This document shows positions 9,594 to 20,722 of a DNA stretch of 64,000 nucleotides, in pieces. Under the pieces are notes generated by a model, which saw nothing but the letters and a program-made list of their open reading frames with translations, was not told the DNA's origin and made no database searches. The position numbers were made by a program, and so were the translations under genes. Source of the DNA: Oxynema aestuarii AP17 (lineage in GTDB: Bacteria > Cyanobacteriota > Cyanobacteriia > Cyanobacteriales > Laspinemataceae). Where the stretch lies: positions 3,517,501-3,581,500 of the forward strand of contig NZ_CP051167.1 of assembly GCF_012295525.1 (NCBI RefSeq), read 5' to 3'. Numbering within the stretch: the stretch's first letter is position 1; the number at the start of each line of letters is the position of its first letter.

Positions 9594-9884
9594 GTGCAAA
9601 CCATTCAACCGATGAACCAACAACCCGCTCTCTTCCAAAAAGCTCAAGAATTTCTCGACAATCTCAAAATCGATAATCCGAAATTGGCTCGTGTTTTATG
9701 TCAGTTGATTCCGGCGCAATGTCCGTTTGAGCGCGATATTACCCTCTTAGGTCGTCGTTTGTTGCACATTCCGCCCTTGTGTAAGCTCAATCCTTTTTAC
9801 GAGCAGTTTGTCGGTTTGCGCTTCCGTTCGTTGTGTTATTTAGCCGATGAATGTGGCGAAGATATCTCGCAATTTTTGGTCTAA
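9594..9884 (+). CDS. Mo-dependent nitrogenase C-terminal-like small protein (Mo-nitro_C family)
   Basis: A 96-residue soluble protein. It has a GTG start with a good Shine-Dalgarno AAGGAG at 9578-9583. The segment AQCPFERDITLLGRRLLHIPPLCKLNPFYEQ is typical of the cyanobacterial family annotated as Mo-dependent nitrogenase C-terminal domain. Despite that name, members are common in non-diazotrophs and have no proven link to nitrogen fixation. No nif gene is in this window. Two Cys (CPFERD and LCKLNP) are conserved as I remember the family. Monocistronic; function unknown. Confidence 0.75.
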   Translation: MQTIQPMNQQPALFQKAQEFLDNLKIDNPKLARVLCQLIPAQCPFERDITLLGRRLLHIPPLCKLNPFYEQFVGLRFRSLCYLADECGEDISQFLV

Positions 9885-10146
9885 TTTTACCGATATTGTG
9901 ACGATCGGCAACGACGATCGCCTCAAAATAAATCGATTGGAAACGAGTGAAACATGTTTTTTCAAGCGACACAACTGGCGATCGAGGAATGAGTTCGTTA
10001 ATGTCTCCGGTTTTCTCTGCGTGTATGGGCTTCAAACGGCGGTCAAACCTACGGCGATCGCCCGGACTAAAAACTCCTCTCACTCCAAAAAAAAGCCCGC
10101 CCGCACGAGTGGGGAGGCCAAGGTTTTTCTCAACGGATCGAACGGC

Positions 10147-10815
10147 CTAGGGAACGGGTTCGATAAAGAATGAATGAGCGCGAATAAAACAGTTTTTCCC
10201 CTGAACTTGAACCGCCATCCACGGTTGTCGTTGGGGGTCGATTTGAATCGGTTCGGAATAGGCCGAACTGGGAGAAATGGTCTGATTTTTATATAACTTA
10301 CCCACCACGGAAAAATCGACGCCGGGAGCGCGACGACAGTTCAACCCCTCCGGATCGGGATCGATGACGCGCCAGAACTGGTGAAGGCGAGCGTTCCAAT
10401 AATTCTCCTCGGGGTCGCTATTGGCGACATCGACTTCGGACACTCCGGCGATCGCCTGGACGTACTTGCGATGGGCGCGAACCCAGCACCGGGTGCCGTC
10501 GTTCAGTCTCACATTTAACCAAGGATTGCCATTTTGCAGGGCAATTTCCCGGGTATCGCGATCGCGCCCGACGGCTTCGACGCGCGTTCCCGCAGGCAAT
10601 CGCGCTAAAATTCGATCTCCTCTCGGATGTCCGATCGGATGGGTGCGACAGTTCAATCCGGCAGGGTCGGGATCGACGACACGCCAAGTGCTGTGATATT
10701 CCCTTGCAGGCATGTAATTGCCGTTTGCATTGGGACTCGGGAGCGCCCAGATCGGACTAGCCAGACCAATCGACGCGATCGTGAGGGGGAGTGCTTGAAA
10801 AATTTGCTTGAGCAT
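10147..10815 (-). CDS. Secreted protein with two SH3-like repeats
   Basis: A 222-residue protein with a signal peptide (hydrophobic residues 8-24, likely cleavage after IWA). The mature part holds two homologous repeats, each starting with a Trp-Arg-Val and the phrase DPDPxGLNCR: at residues 44-110 and again at 146-215. Each ends in a C-(W/F)-(V/I)-R-A-H segment (RCWVRAHRKYV, NCFIRAHSFFI). The pattern resembles bacterial SH3 (SH3b) domains, which bind peptidoglycan or peptides, and the Cys in each half could form disulfides. It is convergent with the 9594 gene. Exact role unknown. Confidence 0.7.
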   Translation of the reverse strand: MLKQIFQALPLTIASIGLASPIWALPSPNANGNYMPAREYHSTWRVVDPDPAGLNCRTHPIGHPRGDRILARLPAGTRVEAVGRDRDTREIALQNGNPWLNVRLNDGTRCWVRAHRKYVQAIAGVSEVDVANSDPEENYWNARLHQFWRVIDPDPEGLNCRRAPGVDFSVVGKLYKNQTISPSSAYSEPIQIDPQRQPWMAVQVQGKNCFIRAHSFFIEPVP

Positions 10816-11068
10816 CTGATAGCGCTAACTCGACAATAGATCGGGGTCGATGGAAACAGACCCTTTCCCGTATTTGAGCCATCAATACGGGGATCTGACT
10901 TCTCTAGCTATGCTCCATTCGTTCGAGGGCGCGATCGCTCCGGATAAAGTTTCAGGGGAGGCAAAAGTTTAGAGTTTTTAGAGTTTAGAGTGAAGGAATG
11001 GGGAGTGGGGGAAGAAATGGTTTGGATCGGCGATCGATGGGCGCTGATGTTGCCCACCCCACAAGATT

Positions 11069-11701
11069 TTAGTAGGTCGCTTCAATTACTGCATTCGCGC
11101 CTTTGAGTAAATAAGTTTGTCCGGTGACACGATCGCGCAATTGGACTACCGTTTCCACCGACGAACCGACCTCCCAGGTCGGACCGCGACGGACGATCGC
11201 CTCGTTCAACTCTGGCGGATTGTTTCTCTCTTCTCCGGTCGGCTGAGTTTCCCAAACGCGATCGCCGTTGACCAACCAGACCCGATCGATCTCCACATTA
11301 TCCGGGAGGCGATCGCCGTGTAAGGTCCGCAATGTTAAGGTTCCTTGCAACTTGGTATCTGCCATCGGCATGAAATCGCGCCAGAGAAAGACATCGAGCC
11401 TAATTTCTCTCCCCTCGATCGCGATCGTGTCCGGGGTCGAGAGCAATCTCGTTAACACCCCCCGTTCGGGGTCGAGGCGATCGGCGCCGCAATAATAAAT
11501 CTCACTCAGTGCCGGACGGCTCCAGTGATTGGCGGGAACGTCAGTATAGGGCAACGGCAAACTCGCCGTTTGGCCGTCGCGACAGGCGGCGATAATTTCG
11601 CTCAAGCTCGGTTGTCGTAAGGGCTCGGCGTCTCCGACTCCGGCAGCCAATAAGGGGACGAGTCCGGTAAAGGCAATCGCGTGTTTCCATTTCCCATCCA
11701 T
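11069..11701 (-). CDS. Exported hypothetical protein
   Basis: A 210-residue protein. I place the start at ATG 11701 because it opens directly onto a signal peptide (MDGKWKHAIAFTGLVPLLAA); a longer frame would overlap cofH by over 100 bases. The mature N-terminus contains YTDVPANHWSRPALSEIYYCG, reminiscent of an SLH half-repeat, which suggests attachment to the cell wall. The rest is beta-rich and I do not recognise it. It may be co-transcribed with cofH, 125 bases upstream. Function unknown. Confidence 0.6.
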   Translation of the reverse strand: MDGKWKHAIAFTGLVPLLAAGVGDAEPLRQPSLSEIIAACRDGQTASLPLPYTDVPANHWSRPALSEIYYCGADRLDPERGVLTRLLSTPDTIAIEGREIRLDVFLWRDFMPMADTKLQGTLTLRTLHGDRLPDNVEIDRVWLVNGDRVWETQPTGEERNNPPELNEAIVRRGPTWEVGSSVETVVQLRDRVTGQTYLLKGANAVIEATY

Positions 11702-11825
11702 CACCGTTGACTCCAATTTGCAAACTTCGATTTCGATTAAACCGTGCGAGGATCGGTTGTTGCGATCGCCCGTTGCCGCTTTTTCAAGCGTCATTGTCGC
11801 CGAGGGAGAACGATGCGCCCTTCGC

Positions 11826-13001
11826 CTAACAAACCACGGGTTCGGATAACCGCCGATAGAGGGTATCGCGTTGGGCAAACGGGCGACCGATCGCGGCGAT
11901 CGCCCCTTGCAGGCGTTCCGGTTCCATGCAGGTGCCACCCCGGGCTCCGGCCATCGTGGTAATGTGTTCTTCCATTAACGTCCCACCGAGATCGTTACAT
12001 CCCCAGTGGAGGGCTTCGGTCGCCCCGTCCAGTCCGAGTTTGACCCAACTGGGTTGGTGGTTGGCGATCGCCTCGCCGAGGAAAAGACGCGAAACCGCCG
12101 TCAGCAATAGAGTCGCGCTCAAACTCGGTTGCTCCCGTCCCACCCGCCGTCTGAGGCTGTTGGGAGCCTGGGCGCCGACAAACGGCAGTAAAATAAATTC
12201 GCTGATGCGGGCGGCAGACGAACGGGCAATCGCGCGCTGTTGCAACGATCGCAGGCGATCGAGATGGGCCATTTGCTCTGACGCCGTTTCGATATGACCG
12301 CACAACATCGTGCTGGTGGTTGGCATTCCCAACCGATGGGCCGTTTCGACGATTTCGAGCCACGTTTGACTGTCGAGTTTTTCCGGGCAAATCACCCGTC
12401 GCACGCGATCGTCTAGCACTTCCGCCGCCGTTCCCGGCATCGAATCGACCCCGGCTTCGCGCAAGACGGCGATCGCGCGATCGTAGGAAATATCGTCTTC
12501 TCGGGCAATAAATTCGATTTCTTGCGGCGAAAAGGCGTGCAGGTGCAATCTCGGCAACTCGGTTTTAATCGTGCGAACCAGTTCCACATAATAGGGCAAG
12601 GATTTGCCGTCGATTTTCGCTTGGGGATTTAACCCCCCTTGCATACAGATTTCTGTCGCCCCTCGCCGCGCCGCGTCCGTCGCTTTTTCTAAAATTTGCT
12701 CGAAATCGAGCCAAAAAGCACCCTCGCTATCCGCATCTCGCCGAAAGGCACAAAAGTTACAGTGTTGTTCGCAAATATTGGTGAAATTGATATTGCGATT
12801 GATAATATAAGTGACGGTCTCTCCCGCTTGTCGTTGGCGCAGGCGATCGGCACTGTGGCGAATCTGGGCGATCGCCTCCGGTTCGGTTTGTTGCAGTAAG
12901 ATGACGCCGTCTTCTGGAGAGATCGGCTCTCCGTTCGAGGCGCGATCGAGGATAGTTTCTAACGGGCGGGTCATGGCGAAGGGCGGTATCGAAAAACTCA
13001 T
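11826..13001 (-). CDS. cofH: CofH: deazariboflavin synthase subunit (radical SAM)
   Basis: A radical SAM enzyme of 391 residues. With CofG it builds the F0 (7,8-didemethyl-8-hydroxy-5-deazariboflavin) chromophore; CofH joins tyrosine-derived 4-hydroxybenzyl to 5-amino-6-ribitylaminouracil. In cyanobacteria F0 serves as antenna of photolyases. The cluster motif CxxxCxxC is at residues 77, 81 and 84 ([12 protein letters not shown]), preceded by the CofH-like [10 protein letters not shown]. The MQGGLNP strand and the C-terminal [16 protein letters not shown] block also fit CofH rather than CofG. cofG is not in the window. A second in-frame ATG at 12974 (MTRPLETIL) is an alternative start. Confidence 0.88.
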   Translation of the reverse strand: MSFSIPPFAMTRPLETILDRASNGEPISPEDGVILLQQTEPEAIAQIRHSADRLRQRQAGETVTYIINRNINFTNICEQHCNFCAFRRDADSEGAFWLDFEQILEKATDAARRGATEICMQGGLNPQAKIDGKSLPYYVELVRTIKTELPRLHLHAFSPQEIEFIAREDDISYDRAIAVLREAGVDSMPGTAAEVLDDRVRRVICPEKLDSQTWLEIVETAHRLGMPTTSTMLCGHIETASEQMAHLDRLRSLQQRAIARSSAARISEFILLPFVGAQAPNSLRRRVGREQPSLSATLLLTAVSRLFLGEAIANHQPSWVKLGLDGATEALHWGCNDLGGTLMEEHITTMAGARGGTCMEPERLQGAIAAIGRPFAQRDTLYRRLSEPVVC

Positions 13002-13036
13002 CTATTGTAGAAAAATTCAATCGGGATTTGGGATGT

Positions 13037-13063
13037 TTGGATTTTAGATTTTAGATTTTAGAT
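13037..13063. repeat. Short AT-rich tandem repeat (GATTTTA units)
   Basis: Three or more copies of GATTTTA in the cofH / 13139 divergent spacer. The same theme recurs at about 62745-62780, downstream of the minus-strand gene at 62859. Confidence 0.7.
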
Positions 13064-13138
13064 TGACAGCAGGGAGAGAAGCACTCGCGTACTGTACGCT
13101 ACGACCTTCTGACTCCCGAGTTCTTCTATTCTCCAACT

Positions 13139-14275
13139 ATGCGCCTAACCTCTCTCGACGTTTTTCGCGGTCTCGCGATCGCCAGTATGATTCTCGTCAA
13201 TAATCCCGGTAGTTGGCAGCACGTTTATCCCCCTTTGCGTCACGCCGAATGGCATGGCTTCACCCCGACCGATCTGGTTTTTCCTGCATTTATCTTTATC
13301 GCCGGGGTGGCGATCGCCTTTTCTTTTGCCAAGTTTGGCGATCGCGAGGCGATCGATCCGTCGGTCTACTGGAAAATTGCCCGTCGCGTCCCGATCCTGT
13401 TTGTCCTCGGTCTGCTCCCCAACATCTTTGTCATTGTCGTGCAAGCGCTACATCACGGCGAGGCGATCGATTTGAGTACCCTGCGAATTATGGGCGTTTT
13501 GCAGCGTATTGCCCTCGCTTACGGGATCGGCGCGATCGCCATTCTCCGCCTCAACCGTCGCCAACTGGTCATTTTTTGCGCGGCGATCCTCCTCGGCTAT
13601 TGGGCGGCCCTCACCTGGATTCCCGTTCCCGGTTACGGCCCCGGAGATCTCTCCCCCAAGGGAGAAGGGACCCTCGTCGCCTATCTCGATCGCCTCTTGC
13701 TCACTCCTTCCCATCTCTTAGGGAAAGGGAATTTCGACCCGGAAGGGCTGTTGAGTACCTTACCCGCCACGATTACGCTGATTTTCGGTTATTTCACCGG
13801 GGATTGGTTGCGCCAGCAGCCAATGACGAGTCAAACCAGTCTGCAACTGGCGATCGCCGCTTTATGCGCCCTCGTGGTCGGTCGTTTGTGGGGCGTCTTC
13901 TTCCCCATTAACAAGCAGTTATGGACGAGTTCGTTTGTCCTCTACGCGGCGGGATGGTCGTTACTGCTACTCGCCTGTTGTTACGAACTTATCGAAGTGC
14001 GGCGCCGACGGCGGTGGGCGTTTCCCTTTGAAGTGATGGGCTTAAACTCGATTTTTCTATTTGTTGCCTCCGCATTCCTCGCCCGGATTTTGCTCCTCGC
14101 TCGCGTCGGTTCCGGCGAGGACGCCCCGAGTCTCTATACCTGGATGTACGAACATCTTTTCGTTCCTTGGGCCGGGGAGTTAAACGGATCGCTGGCGATC
14201 GCCATGACTATGGTTCTGTTTTGGTGGGTCGTCCTCTATTTGATGTACCGACGGCGGTGGTTTCTCAAAATTTGA
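13139..14275 (+). CDS. DUF5009 / heparan-alpha-glucosaminide N-acetyltransferase-like membrane protein
   Basis: A 378-residue polytopic protein with about ten membrane segments. The N-terminus RLTSLDVFRGLAIASMILVN, then LRHAEWHGFTPTDLVFPAFIFIAGVAIAFSF, is the hallmark of the HGSNAT/NagX/DUF5009 group of transmembrane acyltransferases. The conserved His is in EWHGFTPTD. Homologues acetylate sugars using cytoplasmic acyl-CoA, but bacterial substrates are mostly unproven. It is divergent from cofH and has no operon partner. GC-rich codon use matches its neighbours. Confidence 0.85.
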   Translation: MRLTSLDVFRGLAIASMILVNNPGSWQHVYPPLRHAEWHGFTPTDLVFPAFIFIAGVAIAFSFAKFGDREAIDPSVYWKIARRVPILFVLGLLPNIFVIVVQALHHGEAIDLSTLRIMGVLQRIALAYGIGAIAILRLNRRQLVIFCAAILLGYWAALTWIPVPGYGPGDLSPKGEGTLVAYLDRLLLTPSHLLGKGNFDPEGLLSTLPATITLIFGYFTGDWLRQQPMTSQTSLQLAIAALCALVVGRLWGVFFPINKQLWTSSFVLYAAGWSLLLLACCYELIEVRRRRRWAFPFEVMGLNSIFLFVASAFLARILLLARVGSGEDAPSLYTWMYEHLFVPWAGELNGSLAIAMTMVLFWWVVLYLMYRRRWFLKI

Positions 14276-14801
14276 GTGGCTCTCTCCGAGCGATCGCCTC
14301 GGTCAAAATACCTAGAAACCCCTCTAAATCGGGCGATCGGCCTTCAGTTTCTCGAAAATTGATCATTCTTAACAAAACTGTCGATCGACCCGGGCGATCG
14401 CGCCTTATTGCCGTGGGGTTCTCGACAATCCCCCTCAAACCCCGCTCCCTCGTCGCCTCCTCGGCCAAAACCAACGGCTCGGATCCTTCGGGGCGATCGT
14501 ACTTTTTATATTGTAACTCTTTTTATAAAAAAAGCTAATAAAAATATTTTTTAAACCTAAAAATATATTTAAAAATGGATAAACGAGTGATTTATACCTT
14601 TATGATTCTATTAATTCTTTGCAAGAACTTCTAAAGCCCTCAAACAAAATCAGAAGCCCTTTACCTGAAACAAAAAATCGGACAATAATGCACTCAACGA
14701 GAAAAACAGCCCCCTTTCCCAGGAAGGGATTCAAGGCGATTCAAACTTGATTCGACAGCGATCGCAATTTTCAAAAGCAAGCATTAAGGAGAACCAGAGT
14801 A
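14276..14801. promoter_or_regulatory. Leader region of chlL
   Basis: 526 bases without a credible gene. The stretch 14505-14640 is strongly AT-rich in an otherwise GC-balanced region and probably holds the chlL promoter. A Shine-Dalgarno TAAGGAG is at 14785-14791. No binding site could be assigned. Confidence 0.45.
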
Positions 14802-15665
14802 GTGAAACTCGCAGTTTACGGAAAAGGCGGCATCGGCAAATCCACCACCAGTTGCAATATTTCAGTGGCCCTGGCCAAACGCGGCAAAAAAGTCTTGCAA
14901 ATTGGTTGCGACCCCAAACACGACAGCACCTTCACCCTCACCGGATATCTGATTCCTACGATCATCGACACCCTGCAAGAAAAAGACTTTCACTACGAAG
15001 ACGTCTGGCCCGAAGACGTCATCTACAAAGGCTATGCCGGAGTCGATTGTGTCGAAGCCGGTGGACCCCCGGCGGGTGCGGGATGTGGCGGCTACGTCGT
15101 CGGCGAAACCGTAAAACTGCTCAAAGAACTCAACGCCTTTGACGAATACGACGTCATCCTCTTCGACGTTCTCGGCGACGTCGTCTGTGGCGGCTTTGCG
15201 GCGCCCCTCAACTACGCCGACTACTGCATGATTGTCACCGACAACGGCTTTGACGCCCTGTTCGCCGCCAATCGAATCGCCGCCTCCGTCCGCGAAAAAG
15301 CTCGGACTCATCCCTTACGTCTCGCCGGACTGATCGGCAATCGCACCTCGAAACGCGACCTGATCGATAAATACGTCGAAACCGTCCCGATGCCCGTGTT
15401 AGAGATTTTGCCCCTGATCGAAGACATCCGCATTTCCCGGGTCAAAGGCAAAACCTTATTCGAGATGGCGGACAGCGATCCCTCACTCAAACCCGTGTGC
15501 GACTACTACCTCAACATTGCCGATCAAATCCTGGCGCAACCCGAGGGCGTGGTTCCGAGCGAATCTCCCGATCGCGACCTGTTCAGCTTGTTGTCCGACT
15601 TCTATCTCAATCCCGCCAAAGCCCCCGCGCCCGTCGCTGAAGAAGAAGATCTGATGATGGTGTAA
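14802..15665 (+). CDS. chlL: Light-independent protochlorophyllide reductase, iron-sulfur ATP-binding subunit
   Basis: The NifH-like L protein of the dark-operative protochlorophyllide reductase (287 aa). As a homodimer it hydrolyses ATP and passes electrons from ferredoxin to the ChlN-ChlB complex for chlorophyll synthesis in darkness. P-loop [10 protein letters not shown] is at residues 7-16. The bridging 4Fe-4S ligands are Cys95 (GAGCGGY) and Cys129 (DVVCGGF). The start is GTG with a strong ribosome site TAAGGAG. The C-terminal tail after residue 265 is divergent, as usual. It heads a chlL-DUF5331-chlN cluster; chlB is not in the window. Confidence 0.97.
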   Translation: MKLAVYGKGGIGKSTTSCNISVALAKRGKKVLQIGCDPKHDSTFTLTGYLIPTIIDTLQEKDFHYEDVWPEDVIYKGYAGVDCVEAGGPPAGAGCGGYVVGETVKLLKELNAFDEYDVILFDVLGDVVCGGFAAPLNYADYCMIVTDNGFDALFAANRIAASVREKARTHPLRLAGLIGNRTSKRDLIDKYVETVPMPVLEILPLIEDIRISRVKGKTLFEMADSDPSLKPVCDYYLNIADQILAQPEGVVPSESPDRDLFSLLSDFYLNPAKAPAPVAEEEDLMMV

Positions 15666-15801
15666 TCGATTCACCTCAATTTAATTCCAGGATCGGAGGG
15701 TTGCTGAGAAAGCAGTTATGATGCAGGACAAGAGTGTGCGTCTTAAAACACTAAAAACGCTCGATCGTCATTGATTTCAGCAACCCTGGGAAATAGAGAT
15801 T

Positions 15802-17208
15802 ATGGCTTTTTTTGAAGACTTTACTGCCGCCCTCAAGCAAAAGTGGGTGCAGTATTTCCAAGACAACCGCGACTGGTTGATGCTGCACTTAAAATCGGCA
15901 GCAGTGAAGACCCCAGATGGGGGTCGGCGACCTCCTTCCTACTTCATCTTGGGAGTCATGAACGTCCTGGAACCCAAGCTAGCGCAGTTGATGTATCCTT
16001 TCTCGCAACTCAATCCCGAAGCGGACAAGCTGATTGAAGTATTGGGATTGAACTTCGACCCCGATCTCGCTAGCGGCAGAACCCCAGAACCACCGACCGA
16101 ATCGGTCAGCCCTCCGCCGAGCATCGAGGCAGAAATGCCAGAGATTGCCGAGGACAGTTGGCCGACGGAGGATGAGGGAGAAGAAGGCGAAACCGATACG
16201 GCGGTTGCCGTTGCCACTGCGGTATTTGGTGACGTCGCCAGCGATGAAGAGTTCGAGGAAGAGGCGATCGAAGGGTTTGGCGAATCGGAAGTCGCCTCCT
16301 TTGAAGAGGAATCCACGGATCTCGAAGGTTTAGAGGAAGAGGACATCGACGAGATCGAAGAAGTTGTCGCGATCGGTGTTGAAGAAACTTCCGAACAAGA
16401 AGATGTCTTCGGCGATGTAGACCTCGAAGGTCTCGAAGAAAGTGAAACTTCCGAAGACGAAGGCTTTGGGGATATGGACCTCGGCGGTCTCGAAGAAAGT
16501 GAAACTTCCGAAGAAGAAGGCTTCGGGGATATGGACCTCGGCGGTCTCGAAGAAAGTGAAACTTCCGAAGAAGAAGGCTTCGGGGATATGGACCTCGGCG
16601 GTCTCGAAGAAAGCGAAACTTCTGAAGAAGAAGCCTTTGGGGATATGGACCTCGAAGGACTAGGCGAGTCCGAGTCTGAAGAAGAAGGCTTCGGGGATAT
16701 GGACCTCGGCGGTCTCGAAGAAAGCGAAACTTCTGAAGAAGAAGGCTTCGGAGATATGGATCTCGAAGGACTAGGCGAGTCCGAGTCTGAAGAAGAAGGC
16801 TTCGGGGATATGGATCTCGGCGGTCTCGAAGAAAGCGAAACTTCTGAAGAAGAAGGCTTCGGAGATATGGATCTCGAAGGATTCGGCGAGTCCGAGTCTG
16901 AAGAAGCTGGATTTGATGAAAATCCGTTTGGAATGTCCGAGTCTGGCGACGACGATTTCGGCGATATGGACTTAGATGCATTAGGCGAATCGGACTCGGA
17001 CGAGGATGATTTGAGTGATATCGATTTAGATGCGTTAGGTGGATCGGACTCGGACGAGGATGATTTGAGCGATATCGATTTAGATGCGTTAGGTGGATCG
17101 GACTCGGACGACGATGACTTTGCCGATGTGGATCTCGACGCGCTGGCCGATGAAATTGAGTCCGATGACGACGATCGCGATCTGTCGAATCAGTTGTCTG
17201 ACTTGTAA
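15802..17208 (+). CDS. DUF5331-like protein with long acidic repeat tail, between chlL and chlN
   Basis: A 468-residue protein in two parts. Residues 1-85 (from MAFFEDFTAALKQKWVQYF) form a compact domain that I recognise as the small protein (DUF5331) encoded between chlL and chlN in many cyanobacteria. The rest is a low-complexity acidic tail: at least seven units of about 18-19 residues of the type GFGDMDLGGLEESETSEE, then DLDALGxSDSDEDD units. The tail has hardly any basic residues and is probably unstructured. Nucleotide repeats at 16390-16900 are nearly identical, so the repeat number is likely to vary between strains. Role in the reductase unknown. It is 136 bases after chlL and 54 before chlN. 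Confidence 0.85.
   Translation: MAFFEDFTAALKQKWVQYFQDNRDWLMLHLKSAAVKTPDGGRRPPSYFILGVMNVLEPKLAQLMYPFSQLNPEADKLIEVLGLNFDPDLASGRTPEPPTESVSPPPSIEAEMPEIAEDSWPTEDEGEEGETDTAVAVATAVFGDVASDEEFEEEAIEGFGESEVASFEEESTDLEGLEEEDIDEIEEVVAIGVEETSEQEDVFGDVDLEGLEESETSEDEGFGDMDLGGLEESETSEEEGFGDMDLGGLEESETSEEEGFGDMDLGGLEESETSEEEAFGDMDLEGLGESESEEEGFGDMDLGGLEESETSEEEGFGDMDLEGLGESESEEEGFGDMDLGGLEESETSEEEGFGDMDLEGFGESESEEAGFDENPFGMSESGDDDFGDMDLDALGESDSDEDDLSDIDLDALGGSDSDEDDLSDIDLDALGGSDSDDDDFADVDLDALADEIESDDDDRDLSNQLSDL
16390..16900. repeat. Coding tandem repeats, about 54-57 bp units
   Basis: Imperfect tandem units built on GGATATGGACCTCGGCGG, in two alternating forms: one ending GGTCTCGAAGAAAGTGAAACT, one ending in the shorter GGACTAGGCGAGTCCGAG. 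The pattern suggests expansion of a two-unit block. Confidence 0.85.
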
Positions 17209-17217
17209 GTTAACTGA

Positions 17218-18663
<1,446 letters not shown>

Positions 18664-18727
18664 CGATCGCGCTCCGAGGGAAGTAGAACGACAAGAGTTG
18701 TTGTTTGTTCTCGGTTCAACTCAGTTC

Positions 18728-18765
18728 AAAAAAAGAGGAGAGTGATGCGAACTCTCCTCTTTTTT
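18728..18765 (+). terminator. Rho-independent terminator after chlN
   Basis: Stem AGAGGAGAGT (18734-18743) with ACTCTCCTCT (18751-18760), loop GATGCGA, followed by a T-run. Confidence 0.9.
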
Positions 18766-18987
18766 GGATCGCCCGGTTTTGGATGGCTTATTTCGGAATA
18801 CGGTTCGTCTGCGATCGGGTCGAAGCAATTTTTTCAGAAAATTTCTAAATTGCTCAAAAGCTTGTCATCCCTGGCTTTCAGCCCTTAAAGCCTGGCGGAA
18901 AATTTGCCAAAATCAGGAAATTTCCCAAAAAAAGCAAATTTAGGGGTTGTCAAATCAGAAAGGATTTGGTTATACTAGCTGAGGCGA

Positions 18988-19061
<74 letters not shown>

Positions 19062-19073
19062 CTCACTTGAAGA

Positions 19074-19107
19074 AACCCGGTAGCGATAATAAGCTGCCGG
19101 GTTTTTT
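19074..19107 (+). terminator. Terminator after initiator tRNA
   Basis: Stem AACCCGGTAGC with GCTGCCGGGTT followed by a T-run. Confidence 0.88.
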
Positions 19108-19179
19108 CTATGGGCTGATTTTGGATTCAGTTCGCAGCTTGGGACGATCGCCGGAACGATCGCCCTAACCTGTCACCCG

Positions 19180-20577
19180 TTAGGTTTCGCCGTCGCCGTC
19201 TACTTCCGGGGCCGGATCGAAGGTAATCCAGTCTAAATAGTGGGGGTCTTCAATCAGCAGTTGGGACAGCAGAAAGCCGGAAATCGTCCAAGTTTGATAT
19301 TTTCTGGCTTCTTTACCGATTAAGCGCCCATTTTTACCGTCGTAATATTCGGGCCACTCGTCTTTTTGCAGCCGATCGCCCGCGATCGCGATCGCTCGTT
19401 TCGCTAAGTCGGCGCGATCGGTTTTGATGGCGGCGGCGGTCAACATCCACAACAGTACGGGCCAATTGCCGCCATTATGATAGGACCAGGGGCGGTTTTT
19501 CGGGTCGCATCCGGTCAGTAACTCCCAGTCGCGGTCTTTTAACGCCGGAAAGCACATTTTCACGGGCATCTGACCGATTAAATCGCTCCAGCGTTGCTCG
19601 AAGGTCTCCATAATCCCCTGGGATTGGGCGATCGTGGTCATCGACGCCATCACTGCCATCAAGTTTCCGGCACTGAAAAAGCGACAGTCTAACAGGGACG
19701 GACCTAAGTTTCCCGCTAAATACCCGCCGCCTTCGGGTAACCAGCGACTGAGTTGGTCGTAAGGAATTGAATTGGAATAAATATTAAACTGATTGAGGGC
19801 TTCTTCGCCGTATTCTTCCCCTTTATAGCGATAGATAATATTTAATCGTTCTAAATCCAGCCAATAATGATGGCGCAAGTGATGGGCGAGGGGTTTTAAG
19901 CGATGTTTGACCGCTTGATTGGTATAGGAGTTTTGTTCGTTATCTAATAACAGTTCTCTGGCGGCTTGTAAGGCGGCGAAAAAGAGGGATTGAATCTCGA
20001 CCGGATGCCCGTTAATGCCCATGCGGCGGTCAATGGCGCAGGCGCCATCGGGAACGAGTAAGGTGGGGTATAAATCGAACCGCGCGATCAAGCACAGTTC
20101 CATAATTAAGCGGATGCCCCGTTGAAAATCTGGCTGGTGGGCGAGGGATATTTCTCCGGTGGCTTTGACGTAGGCGCGCAAGAGGAACATCCACCACAAA
20201 CAGGAGTCTACGGGGGTGACTCGACCGATCGCGTGGTCGCCAAAATCGGCTTTTAAGACTTGTTCTTCTTTGGCGTGGACGACTTTAAAACTGGCGGGCA
20301 TTAAACCGCGACCGGGTTCTAAAAATTCGAGTTGTCTCTCTTTGATTTGCAGTTTTAAGGTTTGGATGAGGAAGTTTCGGACAATTTCAGTTTGTCCTTT
20401 GAGCAAAAAGACTAAGGCAGAGGAGACAAAATCGCGGATGAAGCACTGATCGTAGTTGAGTGCGGATACATGCGGATCGCAGGCGGCAACGGTTCCGACG
20501 GGGCGATCGTAATAATAAATAATCGAGTCTTGCAATCGTTCCCAAGCTTGTTCGAGGAGAGTGCTACTGTTGCCCAT
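19180..20577 (-). CDS. invA: Alkaline/neutral invertase (GH100)
   Basis: A 465-residue cytosolic enzyme that splits sucrose to glucose and fructose. Family features: the N-terminal [23 protein letters not shown] with the catalytic Asp in [21 protein letters not shown], and [23 protein letters not shown] near residue 360. The GH100 (alpha/alpha)6 fold is expected over the whole chain. It is the usual cyanobacterial length, without the plant N-terminal extension. It is followed upstream by hemD on the same strand with a 145-base gap, so it is probably a separate transcript. Confidence 0.94.
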   Translation of the reverse strand: MGNSSTLLEQAWERLQDSIIYYYDRPVGTVAACDPHVSALNYDQCFIRDFVSSALVFLLKGQTEIVRNFLIQTLKLQIKERQLEFLEPGRGLMPASFKVVHAKEEQVLKADFGDHAIGRVTPVDSCLWWMFLLRAYVKATGEISLAHQPDFQRGIRLIMELCLIARFDLYPTLLVPDGACAIDRRMGINGHPVEIQSLFFAALQAARELLLDNEQNSYTNQAVKHRLKPLAHHLRHHYWLDLERLNIIYRYKGEEYGEEALNQFNIYSNSIPYDQLSRWLPEGGGYLAGNLGPSLLDCRFFSAGNLMAVMASMTTIAQSQGIMETFEQRWSDLIGQMPVKMCFPALKDRDWELLTGCDPKNRPWSYHNGGNWPVLLWMLTAAAIKTDRADLAKRAIAIAGDRLQKDEWPEYYDGKNGRLIGKEARKYQTWTISGFLLSQLLIEDPHYLDWITFDPAPEVDGDGET

Positions 20578-20722
20578 TGACCAGTGAAATAGTGAATTGC
20601 ACTTTTAGCTTATAGTAGAGTGCTGGTTGCTTTGGCGATCGCCCGCTCAAAATCAGCGATCCCCTTCGCCGAGATGGCAAAGGGGAAGATCGGGCGATCG
20701 ATCGCCCCACGGGATCGGGGCT

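Noticed and set aside
9594-9884. Evidence for nitrogen fixation from the Mo-dependent nitrogenase name
   Set aside because: The family name is historical; the protein is common in non-fixing cyanobacteria and no nif genes are seen here.
11702-11938. Longer N-terminus of the exported protein at 11069
   Set aside because: It would overlap cofH by 113 bases and bury the signal peptide inside the chain.
16106-16981. Arg-rich frame opposite the acidic repeat protein
   Set aside because: It is the mirror of the repetitive GAAGAA-rich coding strand; the DUF5331 domain and cluster position support the plus-strand gene.
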